This document shows, in pieces, positions 21,165-34,060 of a DNA stretch of 64,000 nt. The notes under the pieces were generated by a model. It had not been told where the DNA came from. It was given only the letters and a program-made list of their open reading frames with translations, and ran no database searches. This stretch comes from Macrolepiota albuminosa. Lineage: Eukaryota; Basidiomycota; Agaricomycetes; Agaricales; Agaricaceae. A program made the position numbers and the translations under genes. The stretch spans positions 310,001 to 374,000 of the forward strand of contig JAMWFC010000122.1 in assembly GCA_027475525.1 (NCBI GenBank). Direction: 5' to 3'. The first letter of the stretch is position 1, and every line of letters begins with the position of its first letter.

Positions 21165-23880
21165 ATGGCTACGTATACTCACACCTATTACTCCACAGGT
21201 TACCAGACCAATTCTTATGGATGCCTAGTCCCTGACCACTACTCTGCACAGACCCTCCACCCCATCTACCCACCTCTCCCATATGAACCCCAACATCTCC
21301 ACTGCCACTAGGCCTCTGATTCATCCCTTTACAACCTGGGGCCCTCCACCCAACCTAGACATGGCCCGACCCGTGGAGGCCCCTTTGTACCAGAGCATTC
21401 TCAGGAGTCTACCAGAGACCCCATCCATCCTTAGTGGACCTTGCTTGATCCCCCCCAGCGATGGTCCCTTTGCCTCCACCCCCTATTATGGTTACCAACA
21501 CCCTGCTCCCCAACCCCGTGAACCTCCCTACCATGACTACCCCCCTTGACACTACCTGACTGCTGCCCCACTTGCATGGACCCCTCTGTTACCAATGGGA
21601 CGACAACGCTTTGAGGAGTATGAACATCAATGAGACGAGGTGCTCTGCTCGCTCAGGATCTTGCTGGAGAACCTTGCACAGCAGACAAGGGCGTTACTCA
21701 TGGAATTTGGACACAATGACTTTAAAGGCACCCCAGAGGACTGGGCCCATTGCTTGGTTGAATTCGGAGATCAACTTACTCGAGGAGAACTCCCAGAACA
21801 GGCTATGGAAAAATATAGGTGCAACATGATCCTCTGCGAGGAGCTGCAGCAACTGCTCAACAAAGTACATGTGTCCCCCTCCCCTCAACCCCTCAATGAC
21901 CCTGCAGACCCTGGTCACTCAATTCACATCCAACAGGAACCTCCAGAACCAACCTTGGCAGCCCCCATGGTCCTGACTCTGGAGCAACGACAACAGGAAG
22001 AATGGCAGAACACCTCAGCCATACTGCAGTCCCTCAATCTGATAAGCAGTCTATTAAATTAGCCCACTGCCTGCATGATAGGCTTGCCGACTTGCCCCAC
22101 TGCCTGCACGGTAGGCTTGCTGACTTGCCATAGGGCTAACTCTATTACCAGCACCTTCAAGACCTGGAGACAGCCCCAGAGACCCCTGGAACTGCTCCCA
22201 CAAATGGACAATGCCTGACCCCTGCCTTTGGCAACCTCTGGAAGACCCCAGACTGACACCTCTAGTATGGACAACACGCGGTGCTACATTGACGAGCTCA
22301 TTCAAGGCAACAACAAACAACATCCTGCACCTACAACAACCTCAGCACTGCCACCCACATCTGCCCCGGCCCCTCCTGAGCCCAACTTCTGTCATGACCT
22401 GCCACCCCACTTTGATCTGCAGAACCCCCCATGGCCCCCGATGCAAGCTCAACCCTCCTGTGTTGAACATTCCTCATGCAACCTGGCACCCAACCTAGCA
22501 CCTGGCCCACCACAAATCAACCCAGAACTACCAAACCCTTCCTGACCACCTCTGCCACCCCCAGTTGACCCCCGAGGATGACTTCCCAGCCCACCACCCC
22601 CGCCACCCCCTGCATGGAGACCCAGACCTCCCTTAACAGGAACAAATCTCCTTGGGACAATGGACCTTCAGGCCATAGACTCCCAAGTGAGCCACCCAGA
22701 GAAGGCCCTCTGGGAGGGTAGAGCCCTGCTCTCGGTGCCTTTTCTCCCCAAGGAGGAGGGGGTAACCACTATTATTACTACTACAATACAGGACCATCTC
22801 TCCACAATGCAGCAGGACTGGACAATGCCCATGATGCCCTCACCTGCGAAGGATGCCTGGATATTTAGAAGCCCAACATGTTTATGGGCCAGGATCTCCA
22901 GAAATGGTGTACCTTTCTAACTCAGTGTCTTAATACATTTCAGGTGAAGCTGCTTACATTCCAGGTTGACAGCTCCAGGGTGGCCTTTGCCGCCTTGTAC
23001 CTCCAGGGGATTGCTTTTGACCACTACATGGCCCTCATCCAGTTCAACCCCAACAACCCAGCACTCTCCCGCTGGCAAGCCTTCATCAATGAGTTCTCTA
23101 GGAAGTTCGGGATCTATGACATTGTGGCCAAGGCTGAGGACAACCTTTTCAACCTCTGGATGTGTTCTGAAGAACACTTCACCACTTTCATTGTACATTT
23201 TGAGAAGGAAGCTTACGAGACAGGCTGGAATTATAGCGCCCTCTGGTACGCCCTCCACTGTGTACTGCCACAATGCATCAAGGACATCCTCTGACTCGTC
23301 CTGAAACAATCCTCCTATGATGGATACAAGGCCCTTGTCATGCAAATCGACCAGTGCTACTGGGAAGACCGCAGTGAATACTCGAACTCCCAGGCCCCCT
23401 GGAATCCACAAGGAGGCCCACCCTAGTCCTTTGGAGAACCCTCTAATCTCCCAACCTGGAACTCAGGCCCACCCCCTTTCTCCAGCGGCTGCCTCCTAGT
23501 AAGTCATGGTTCCTCCAATGCTAACCCTGGCAGTGGCATCTGCCCCCAGGCCCAGCTCAATGCTGCCATGGCCATCAATGATCCTGGTGACAGCCCGCAC
23601 CCCAATGAGTTCCTGGAAGACCTGGACAACCCCAAACTCCCTAACAAACGGGACCAAGAGGCCCTCCAGGCCAACTGACTTCAAAAGAAGGGACAGCCTT
23701 GGATCAAGGTCCCAAAGGATGTACAGGATCGATGGAGAAGGGAGAGTGCCTATATACTCTGCAGTGAGAAAGACCACTTCATCTCCAAGTGCCCCCAACG
23801 ACAGACCATGGGACATGCCACCTGGGCTTTTGAGGGAGAAGACACCACCTATGAGTACTCAGAAAACAATCCAGTGATTT
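21165..23880 (+). pseudogene. Gypsy B gag, broken
   Basis: Starts at an ATG (MATYTHTYYSTGYQ) 33 bases after the LTR. Pieces in shifting frames include LLENLAQQTRALLMEFGHND near 21660, Pro-rich linkers, and a clear retrotransposon capsid segment at 22878-23294 (from VKLLTFQVDSSRVAFAALYL to FSRKFGIYD). A zinc knuckle near 23750 reads YILCSEKDHFISKC; the first Cys of CCHC has become Tyr. Multiple stops; not functional. Confidence 0.75.
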
Positions 23881-24059
23881 AGACCTGGAAGATGCACTAA
23901 ATTGCAGAATTGACCCCAATGTCTTCTTCACCCTGGTCTCCCATCTACGCTCAACGACCCTTGTACAGGACACCCTCATGGCTTACCTACCCTCCCACTC
24001 CTTGCACTCCCTCCTCCTGAAAACCTGCATCACCCCTTCCGGAGACCCCCTCAACACCC

Positions 24060-26600
24060 TTGTCAAGAGTGGCACCATGGACAACTTTATTGATGAGGCC
24101 TGGTCCTCCTCTGCCCTGGAATGTGCCCAACAACTCCCGATTCCTGTCTGACTTTGCCTCTTTAATAGAGACGCCTCCGCGGCCAAAGATATCACTCATT
24201 TCATGTGTATGCCCATCACCTTTGCCAATAGACAAACTCACACTCTTCAGATGCTGGTAATCAAACTCTACCCCTCCACACATCTGGCTCCAGAACACCA
24301 ACCCCCGTGTTGACTGGTGACACCTCACCCTCTGCCTGAGTTGGGAACCAACAATTGAAGACCAGCAACTCCCCTTCAATGTCTCTGAATTCCTAAGCCC
24401 CAAACCAACCCCAGGGGACTCTTTGAATGGAGCCGTGCCATTCACTGGACTCCAGTCCTGTTCATTGTGATCCTTCATCATCAATGCCAGGTTGGATGGT
24501 GCCCCGGGACCATTGTTGGCCCTCATCAACAGCAGGGCCACCAGGGTCTTTGTCAGCAACACCCTTGACCTCCCTCACAATCCTCTCAATCAACTCCTCA
24601 ACTTGCAGTGACTCAACGGTACCTCCTCCTCCTCTGGCCCCATCAGGAGGTCTTACTTGGGGCATGTGACCCTAGACAATGGTTTCAAATTCACATTGGA
24701 CTTCCTGGTTACACAGCTTCATGACTTGACTCCACTTGTACTAGGGCTCTCCTGGCTATGGGACACAAACCCTGACATTGACTGGAGGACACTCACCATG
24801 ACATTCCTGGGACCTGAAGACTACTTGATGGCTGCTGTACATCTCCAGGCCCTCAGAGGCAATCTGATGACCAAGACCCTGAGCCCTGGAACAAGTCCCA
24901 AGCTTCTAGGACCAACATCCTCAACCGCACCTCTGATGCCCACCCAAGTCCACAAGACTCCTGACTGACCTCCCAGCATCCCCCAGAACAAGTACAAGAG
25001 ACCAAACTATCTGACCCGGTCTCAGACATACATTCCTCCCGTTCCAACTTGCAGCCCAACACCCCTGATTGACTTGGAGGCACTCGACATCAAAGTCATC
25101 AGGGCCGCCCCCTTTGCACATCTCACACAGAAAGGAACCCCCACATTTCAACTACACACCTTGCCCTCCTTTCTGGAAGAACACCTACAAGCAAATGCTA
25201 CTCCTCCAGAGAAAAAGACTGAGGAGCAGATCTTATGAGAAGTAGTTCCCCCAGAGTACCATGAATTTGCTGACATGTTCTCCGAAGGAGATGCCAAGGA
25301 GATCCTCCTCACCATCTCTACAATCATACAATTGACCTTGAGGAAGGGGCTCTCCACCCTTTAGCAAGGTATACAACATGTCAGAAACCAAACTACATGC
25401 CCTCAACGACTACCTCAATGAAATGCTTGGAAAGGGATTCATCCACCCCTCAGCCTCCACTGCTGGAGCTCTGGTTCTATTTGCCAAGAAGAAGGACAGC
25501 TTGCTCTGACTTTGTGTCAACTACTGGGGACTCAATAAAATTACCAAGAAGAACCACTATCTACTCCCGCGGCAATCTGGTCGATCAACTCTGCAGCACC
25601 AAGGTTTACACAAAAATTGACCTCTGCTTCAGCTACAATAACATCCGCATTGCCCCAGGACATGAGTAGAAAACTGTGTTCTGCACATGGTATGGTCTGT
25701 TTGAGTACCTCATAATGCCTTTTGGAATGACTAACTCCCCTGCCACATTCCAATACTTCATGAATGACATTTTCCACAACATGAGTGATATCTTTGTCAT
25801 TGTTTACCTGGACAACATCCTCATCTACTCTGACTCAAAGGAGGACTACCAGAAGCATGTCCAGCAAGTCCTTGAATGCATCCAGAAGCACAACCTCTAT
25901 GCCAAGCCTGAGAAGTGCTCGTTTCACACAGAAGAAGTTGAGTATCTTGGCGTCATAGTATCCCTGAACAGTGTTTGCATGGACCCCCACAAGGTCAAGG
26001 CCATTGTCAACTGGCCGCAACCCTGGAACGTCAAGGAAGTACAGTCTTTCTTGGGTTTTGCTAACTTCTACTGGAGGTTTATAGACAACTACTCTGGTAT
26101 CACAAAACCTCTCAACTGGCTGATGTGCAAGGACGTCGCATGGAACTAGGACAATAAGTGCCAGAGCATCTTTAACTTGCTTGAGGAGGCTTTCACAGTC
26201 ACCCTCATACTCTGGCATTACGACCCCGCCCTCCCAATCATCTTGGAATGCAATGCCTTCAACTATGCCATCACTGGGATTCTCTCGCAGATAGAATCCA
26301 ATGGAGGGGAACCTCAGCCAGTTGCCTTCTATATCTGGTCTATGATCAATGCTGAGCTCAACTATGACATCTACGATAAGGAACTCCTCACCATTATCAA
26401 AGCCTTCAAACAGTGGCAAGCCTATCTTGAGGGGGCCTGGCACTGGATTCAGGTCTACTCAGATTGCAACAACCTGCAATACTTCACCACGACCAAGCAA
26501 CTTAGTTGACAACAGGCCCGGTGGTCCAAGATCCTCTTGGAGTACAACTTCATGATCCAGTACCACCCAGGACAACTTGGGGCCAAGGCCAATGCCCTCA
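24060..26600 (+). pseudogene. Gypsy B protease, RT and RNase H, broken
   Basis: Protease remnant near 24510: ALINSRATRVFVS where the family has a DSGAT triad, so the catalytic Asp is lost. RT from about 25240: VPPEYHEFADMFSEGDA, IDLCFSYNNIRIAPGHE, then 25676-26149 with MPFGMTNSPATFQYFMNDIF and the catalytic box YLDN (YLDD in active enzymes). RNase H at 26177-26509 keeps LECNAFNYAITGILSQ and ELLTIIKAFKQW. Stops at 25667-25669 and 26147-26149, among others. Confidence 0.85.
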
Positions 26601-27640
26601 TCTGGCGACCCAACATCTATTCCAAGAAGTCATTTGAGGTGGAGCACAATGCATTCAATCATTGCATGGTGATCCCTCCTGAACATTTGAATGCTGTACT
26701 GATTCTAAACAACAAAGAGACCCTAAGCCAGATCTGCTGTGCCCCCCGAGACAAGTACTTTACCGATCACAACCCCTACAACCCCCTCAATGGGACTGAC
26801 CTGGACCCCACCTTCTCCTTGTTCCCTGACAAAAAACTTCTCCTCTGGAATGGTTGCATCTACATCCCAGATCACACCCAACTTTGATATGACGTCCTCT
26901 GCCAACATCATGACCACAAGCTCTGGAAACACTCTGGGATACATAAGACTCTTCAGCTTGTCTCCTGGACCTACTTTTGGCCAGGATTAAAGAAGGATGT
27001 AACCTGCTACATTTGATCATGTGAACCCTGCCTCTGGGCCAAGATCCTCCAACACCGGCCCTATGGACTCCTGAAACCTTTGCTAGTCAGACAATGTCCC
27101 TGGTCCTCCATATCCATGGATCACATTGTCAAACTCCTGGAGTCTGAAGGGTTCGATGCCATTCTCAATGTTGTGTGTAAGCTGACCAAACAGGGCATCT
27201 TCCTACCCTGCCGCACCATGGACACTGTCCTGGACTTTGCCTGGCTATTCCTCAAGCACGTTTTTGCCAAGCACAGACTCTCAGATGACATTATCTCTGA
27301 CCATGGCCCACTCTTTGTGTCCAAGTCCTGGACCCCCCTGTGTAAGGCCCTTGAAGTAAAGACTAACCTCTCTACCACCTACAATTCAGAAACTGACTGC
27401 CAAACCAAAAGAGTCAACCAATCTTTTGAGCAGTACCTCTGGCTGTACGTCAACTACTTGCAGGACAACTGGTGTGCCAAGCTCCCCCTAGCTGAGTTCA
27501 CCTACAACAACACGCTGCACTCTGCCACTGGAGTATTGCCCTTCTTTGTCAACAAAGGGTACCACCCCTGACTGACCCTCTTGCTCTGGGACATCCTATC
27601 ACACGCTGCCCACAAAGTCACCTCCCTAGTCCTGGAACGA
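26600..27640 (+). pseudogene. Gypsy B integrase, broken
   Basis: The HHCC module is visible (HHDHKLWKHSGIHKTLQ, later SCEPC) with an in-frame stop. The core at 27080-27571 keeps SISMDHIVKL (Asp), IISDHGPLFVS (Asp) and CQTKRVNQSFEQYL, which lacks the usual ERVN-type Glu. It runs to about 27640; no chromodomain follows. The next bases are an A/T run and the 14-nt palindrome TATAGTATACTATA (27671-27684). Confidence 0.8.
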
Positions 27641-28213
27641 CAAGTATATATATTTTTTTTTGGATATTGGTATAGTATACTATAGAGGGCACAGAAATGG
27701 TCAAGACACAAGAACAAGAAGGGGGCCCCTAATGCTGGAGTCCTGAACCCCCCTCTCTTGGCCAGCCCCAGAAGTTCTCCCCTGCCTCTGCAACACCTCC
27801 TCTGCCAGCTGGTCCTAAGACAGGAGCTGCTCACTCTCATCCAGGATCCACTCAAACCATGACTCCAGGGCAGGAATGTTCCTCCAGCAGTGCATGGCCA
27901 CCACCCTCCCCAGCAGGTCAAGGCCCTGCTCGACCCTGGGATTTGCCAACTCCAACAGCGGCCCCTCCTATAAGGAGATGAGCGCCATGGTTACCCCATC
28001 CAGAAGCAGGCAGTGCTCCTGAGCCCAGCCTGGAGACATCAGCACATACCAAACTGGGAAGGAAGGGATACTTACTTAATGAAGCCATACACATGATCAC
28101 CACATCCCAGCACAGAGCCTCTACCAACTCTGGACTCAAGGGAACTTGCCCTGAGAGCTCCACCCCTGCTCCAGCTAGGCCTCAGCCTCTCCTCAAGCCA
28201 CCCTTGCCTTCTC

Positions 28214-28367
28214 CAAAGCCTGGAGTGCCACCTCACAACTCTCCTCCAACCCCCTCTGAATGCCCAGCAGTTATCCAGATAAGAGAGAGACAAAGCCTGG
28301 AGTGCCACCTCACAACTCTCCTCCAACCCCCTCTGAATGCCCAGCAGTTATCCAGATAAGAGAGAGA
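28214..28367. repeat. 77-bp tandem duplication in gypsy B
   Basis: Identical copies start at 28214 and 28291. Confidence 0.95.
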
Positions 28368-28606
28368 AAGCTGCTGGAGAAAGGCACGCTGAGAAGGCCA
28401 GGGTTGGGGTCTCCACAGACAGACACGCTCTCTTGGAAGGCCCTGGGGATGGACTAGGTGACGCCTATCTCTTGCCCTTGTCTGGACGCTCCCCAACCCC
28501 CCTGAATGCCTCAGCCTGCATTGCCTAGCATGTGATCAGCACCACTGGATGACCATGACCGCCCATCTGAGTGGTGTTCCCACCCCCCCTCCCCCTAGAA
28601 CCCCCC

Positions 28607-28680
28607 AACATGGCCGGGGCCCCAGACCCCTCCAACTCTCCCTAACATGGCCGGGGCCCCAGACCCCTCCAACTCTCCCT
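28607..28680. repeat. 37-bp tandem duplication
   Basis: Two identical 37-bp copies (28607 and 28644) around ACATGGCCGGGGCC. The period differs from the 77-bp set, so this is probably a real local duplication. Confidence 0.85.
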
Positions 28681-29619
28681 CCAGCTCTACAACCCAACTC
28701 CTTTCCTTCACCCCCATCCTCCAGGTCACCCACTCAAGTGGCCACCCTTGCTCCTGCAACATGCAATGCCCCCTCCACAAAGCTGACACGGAGCACTGCT
28801 CATGGTTCAAGCAACATGTCTTGCATACTGACAAATCTTTTTGGGAAGAGGGGCTCAGATGCTTGAAAAGGCATGGCACTACTTGGTGGATGCAGTGTAC
28901 ACACTAAAGCCATCATCAGCAGTGATCCCAAGGTACGATGACATGTACCAGTCCATTGCTCACATACCACTCATGCGTGGGCAGGCCCTGGGGTCTCTCC
29001 AGGGCATGCTTGAACATGGCCTGGGTCACGTCCACCAGCAGAACATGCAAGTTCTTGGGCACTAGCAAGATAGTCCTGGGCGCCATCCTGGACTGGCAAA
29101 GTCAATGGGCAGCAGGCTGAGGACGTGGAGATGAGTGAGGGTGGGGCCATACAGTCATTCAGACAATGGGGGGCATGAAATAGCTTGGAACTGCCTCCGG
29201 GGTGGGTTGGGGAGCAGGTCCTGAAAGGCTGCTCAGGCCTGCCTTGGAGATGGACTCTGGGGGTTGACTAGGACTTGCCTCTGGGGCAGGAATATTGTGT
29301 TGTTCTGAAAAAGGAAGGTCAGTTGTGACAAGCGAGATGGTGCAGGAACACCCACATTGCTGAACAAGTGCTGCCATGTGCTCTCAATCCAGGTGGCACC
29401 AATACCAGGCATCCCAGGCTTCCCACATGACTAGCAGAGCAACTTTGTTTGTGGGCAGAGGCATCAGGAAATGCGTCAGCATGCATGACATGTTGAATTT
29501 GATGGTAAATTTTTTTTTTGCTACATGTCAGGAGGTGAGACAATTCCTATGCTTGATTCCCTGGTCCAAGCTACTAGCAACATGCACCTCAGAGGGTCTT
29601 GGCGCTGAGGGGGGGGTGA

Positions 29620-30399
29620 TGTCATGACCCCTCCTACCCAGAACCACTCCAGGACACCTCTGGAACTCCATCTGGGGCCCTTCCTCTAACCCCACAACAC
29701 AACTCCCTGCCATCATGGCCACCAATACCGCCATCATGAGCATCATGGCCTGCTATCACACAGTACCCCTGACAGCCCTGCATCATGGATCCCAGAACTA
29801 CCCGATGGCCCAACCACCACCCTGCAATCAACAATCGGATCACACCATTCAATCCAGCCATCACGCATCATGCATCATGGCTCACCTCCAGATCACATAT
29901 TCTGCATGCACGATCCCCGGTATACAGTCCCCTTCCATTACTCAATGCCCCCCCCAGAATTTGTTTCAGACATCCCAGAACCCCATAGTACTTATAGAGT
30001 AGCCCCCTCCTTGTATTCACTAGTCTTGATATTACATTTGATTGCTTGCGTGCCCTTTGATTGAGTGGTACGCACTGACTAGTATGCTTGGCTGGCATGC
30101 TTTGACTGGCACACTCAATTTGTTTGTGTGCTTTTAAGATTGGTACACACTTCATGACTTAAACTTTACTCACCGGGTCTCATCCTGGAACCTCCGGTTC
30201 TCGACTTGCCTCAAAACCTCTAATTCTTTTTGACTTCACCCAATCCCCAGACTAAGTCACCTCTCCCAGGAATTCCCTGTTCGCGTCTTGAACCCCAGAG
30301 CACAGTCCAGAGTTCCAGACACCCAAGTACATGTAGATCAAGTCTGCCTCGTAAGGGCATTGTTTTCTCAGAAAGCCCCCAACTCAGCAGAACCTGACA
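29620..30399 (+). repeat. 3' LTR of gypsy B
   Basis: TGTCATGACC...CCTGACA, preceded by the polypurine tract GAGGGGGGGGTGA (about 29608-29619). Confidence 0.85.
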
Positions 30400-32956
30400 T
30401 AGACCTATAACAGTCCTCAACACAGATTACAAGATAATGACAAAGGTCCTGGCAATGAGACTAGGAGAGACATATCTTCAACAATTATCTACCCTGCACA
30501 AGCAGGTTTCATGAAGAACAGGAGAATTGAAGATCAAATAGAACTAGCCCATATGATGATTAAGTGGTGCAAACTGTCTAATATAAATAGAATGATTATG
30601 TGTCTAGACCAAGAAAAGGTGTACAACAAAATAGTTGATGCTTTTATGTGGGCATTCCTGAAAAAATTTGGCTTCCCAGCATCATTTATAAATATGGTGA
30701 AATCCTTATCCTCAGATGCCCATACAATTGTAATACTAAATGGCAAGAGAATCAGACCTTTTAAAGTCACAAGAGGGTATGCCAAGGTGACTCAATATCA
30801 TGTCTTTTATTCAATATTGCTATAGAGTTGCTGGCACAAATGCTGAGAACATCAAAGCTCAAAAGTCTGGAACTAGGTAACCAAGGAGAATATGTCAATG
30901 AAACAATGTTCACTGATGACACTATAGTTTACATGTCAGCTGATGATTTATTTGACATACTGCAAAAAACCCTGAAAAGGTGGTGCAAGATATTTGGAGT
31001 GAATTTCAATATTTTCAAAACAGTTGCAGTCCTAGTAGAATCTAAGAACTTCAGAGAAAGAGTGATACAAACAAGGAAGATGAAGAGCAGAAGCAATAAT
31101 ATTCTAAATAGTGTTAAGATCCTAAATGAAGGAGAAACCACTGGGCTGCTAGGCACTTTTGTTGGAAATGGTATTAGTAATGCAAGCATTTGGATGCCAA
31201 CAATAGAAAAAATTGTAAGCAACCTTAATAGGTAAAGAAGGGCAAAACCCATGATAGAAAGCAAAAGACTCATAGTCAGCATGGTAGTGGGTGGACACAT
31301 GCAGTTCAGATCTCATGTCCAGGGGATGCCTAAGAATGTTGAAGAAAAGATAAACACACTCAAGAAATGGCTATATAAAAAGACAATGACTGCACTGTCT
31401 TTGACCCAAAGATTATGACATGTAACAACCACAGAGAAAGTTTTAGAATATTCATGGAAAATGGTAGTAACAGACCCTCAGATGATGCTAGTTACCAGAA
31501 AATAGCAAATTTCCCCCTAACAATAATGATGGCATACACAGATGGTTCATGTCAGAAGAATGAGTTGATCAATGCCATGGCTGGGGCCAGTATATGGTTC
31601 AGCCATAATGACATGAGGAATGCAGTGATAAGATTGCCTACAGACCTACCACAGACAGATAATGCTGGAAAAGCTGTGGCAATCCTTGCAGCAGTAAGAA
31701 AAACTCAGAATGGTGATACTCTACTTATAAAGAACAATTCATAAATAATGATTGATAGTATCACTAAACACCTAAAGGAAAGAGAGAACAATAGTTGGAT
31801 TGGCATTGCCAACAACTTTATTCTGAAGGCTCTAGTAGCTGAACTGAGAAAACATAGTAGGATGACCCTAATTGAGAAAGTTAAAGAACATGTGGACATA
31901 GAAGAAAACAAAGAGGCTGACAGGCTAGCTAACAAAGGAGCAAAAAAGGAAAGGCCAGATATAATTGATCTCTCAATCCCACATGAGTATGACATCCTAG
32001 GTGCAAAACGAGCAACAGTGTCCAGTTACTAGTCTATAAGGGCCTGATTGAGCAGAAAGTAGCTCTGTATGGGAAGGGTACATCAACCCATTTAGACATG
32101 ACCTAGTGGGTGATTCATGACTATGGCAGAAATGCTCCAAGCAATGAACAATTATGGCTGTTGTTGAAGAACAAATCATTATCAAGAGAATTTAGGAATT
32201 TTGTTTAGAAAGCAATGCATAATGTGTTTAAACTGGGGGGATACTGGCAAAACATTCCAAACTACAAATCAAGGGCTCTATGCCCTATGTGCTGGGTGGA
32301 AGAAACTATGTGTCACATCCTTTCTGAATGCTTGCATACTGGACAGGCAACAGCATGGAAGCTTGCAAGAAGCATACACAGTAAGAGAAGTATTCTCCTG
32401 GAGCACCTATCCCTAGGCAAACAGCTTGGTTGCATGTTAATTGATAGGGGAAATATACACAACAGTGACTCACCAGGAGCCAATTGATTCTCAACAATTG
32501 TAGTTTCAGAAATGTCACATGTAATCTGGAAAGCAAGGTGCAAATGGTGGATCTAGCATGAGTCTGACCCTAAGAAAGCACCATCCAACAAGGATATAGT
32601 AAATAAAGTAAAGGTGGCAATAGCCCAGAGAATAAAACTAGACTGCTTGGCAACCAACACACAAGTTGTTTTAGTAGGAGAGCCTTAGATGCCAAGCTAG
32701 TGAAGAATACATGGAGGCATTTTCTACCCTGATTGAATCCCAAGGAAGTTGTGGAGAATTGCAACTGAGGTTTTAGTGGGCATTGGTGATGAGCCCCATG
32801 CTACATGCATAAAGGCATTTCCTCTGGCATGGCTCCCAACTTATACCTAATTTAAATGTATGGAGTGAGTTCCTCAAATGCCCTTGTTTGCAGATGTTGA
32901 CAACAAGTGAATTGTCTGCAACCAACAGTGGTACCACAAAAAGAAAAAAAAAGAGA
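30400..32956 (+). pseudogene. LINE relic, piece 3 (RT, RNase H, C-terminal zinc motif, tail)
   Basis: Continues after gypsy B with RPITVLNTDYKIMTKVLA. RT blocks: MCLDQEKVYNKI (intact VALDQEKAYDKI) and FTDDTIVY (intact FADDTTVF). RNase H: MAYTDGSCQKN (intact IAYTDGSCMKN) and EADRLANKGAK. The zinc motif CPMCWVEETMCHILSEC matches the intact C-terminus. The 3' UTR shares AAGGCATTTCCTC with the intact LINE, and the copy ends in an A-rich tail (about 32937-32954). Stops and shifts throughout; CpG almost absent. Piece 1 to 3 together are about 4.7 kb of one insertion. Confidence 0.88.
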
Positions 32957-33404
32957 AACCTGCCACCCTCAGTTGACCTCAGTTGACCATATCATATGGA
33001 GTCACTGAGGACTAAAACGCTGTTTTATCTACAAAGGACTTCTTTTAGATTTCAGATGGACTGACAGAAGTGGAGGGCATCGTAAATACAGTGTTATGTG
33101 AGATGTTTGTGGCTGCCAAACCTATGGAATATGGAAAAAGTGTGCCCAAGGAACAATCGCGTAGATGTATCAAATCAGGTGATCTCAGATTGAGCTCACG
33201 ATTATTTCCAAAGCAGGCAAAGAAAAAGATAAGATTCTTTTATTTCAAGGTCCTTTTTTTGTCTGTTGTTTTTTCGAATACGTTTGTTTATGTTTTCATG
33301 GCTGGTGCTCTCCAATTCAACATTGCATATTCTACTTGGAACGACACAAAAGGACGGAAGTAGATTAAGCGAGTCACATGACTTCATTTATGTCGGGCAA
33401 TGGC
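32957..33404. other. Spacer between the LINE relic and the intact LINE
   Basis: 450 bp with no supportable gene. A short frame at 33070-33363 lacks recognisable motifs. It is the pre-insertion neighbourhood of the intact LINE and continues at 41407. Confidence 0.5.
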
Positions 33405-34060
33405 AAAACATGAAACTACGGGGGGGGGTCCTTTGTTCCGTACCACCACCATGGTCGGAGTTCGAATCTGCAAAAACAGATCGAACAACCATCCAGCCTC
33501 CCGAGCAGGCTCCGCCTGCGATGACAGAGAACTGGAAGGACGAAAGCCACAGCCCAGAAAAGGAGTAACCACCCCCCCAGACATCCCCGTTGCACGATAA
33601 GTCAATGAATAACCCACTGAGACACGGACATAGGGGCACCGCCCCGCCCTAAAAATTTTTCATTTGACTAAAGCAACACCCACCCATCCACCCAAAAAAG
33701 TTACTCACACAGCGAAAATAAGAATTTAAGACAAAGGAAAAGAAACAAAGGACTGGCGTAGTAAGTGAGGGAATGAAACCCCGGAATAACTAAACCCGCA
33801 CACTAGCGGAAATCCGTGAGAGCGGAATAAGAGTAAGACGACTGTCAAGGCCATAAGCCGTCCGAAACACATCCATGAGATCGGAAGGACAACGCCCAGT
33901 AATGAATTCAAAGATGGGCAACATGAAACACCAGTGAAAAGAACAAAGAAAACGAACATGGAACGATAGGTAAACGGAGAAGTACGACTAAAAGAGACAC
34001 AAAGCAGCGTGACAAGGCGCTAGTATAAAAACTCTCCCCGTCCTACAAGCAATACGAAAC

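Larger units (their letters stand above)
27690..29540 (-). pseudogene. Degenerate antisense coding region of gypsy B
   Basis: Between integrase and the 3' LTR the minus strand gives long coding-like stretches that read through sparse stops: around 29500-29160 (MPLPTNKVALLVMWEAWDAW, then a Pro/Ser-rich segment), 29100-28900 (PRTILLVPKNLHVLLVDVTQ) and 28030-27790 (LANPRVEQGLDLLGRVVAMH, WFEWILDESEQLL). Plus-strand frames here look random. I recognise no domain and no similarity to the antisense gene of gypsy A. Exon structure cannot be drawn. Confidence 0.45.
20367..30399 (+). mobile_element. Ty3/gypsy LTR retrotransposon B, degenerate
   Basis: About 10 kb with LTRs of 765 bp (20367-21131) and 780 bp (29620-30399), both TGTCATGACC...GACA. 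The flanks are TTGAC (20362-20366) and TAGAC (30400-30404), one mismatch. Because the intact LINE reads AATTATAGACCT here, TAGAC is the original target and this is a decayed 5-bp duplication. Gag, protease, RT, RNase H and integrase can all be followed in the plus strand but are broken by stops and shifts. An antisense coding-like stretch follows integrase. Confidence 0.88.

Noticed and set aside
28607..28680. 37-bp duplication as another assembly join
   Set aside because: The period is 37, not 77, and it lies in GC-rich low-complexity sequence; more likely real slippage.
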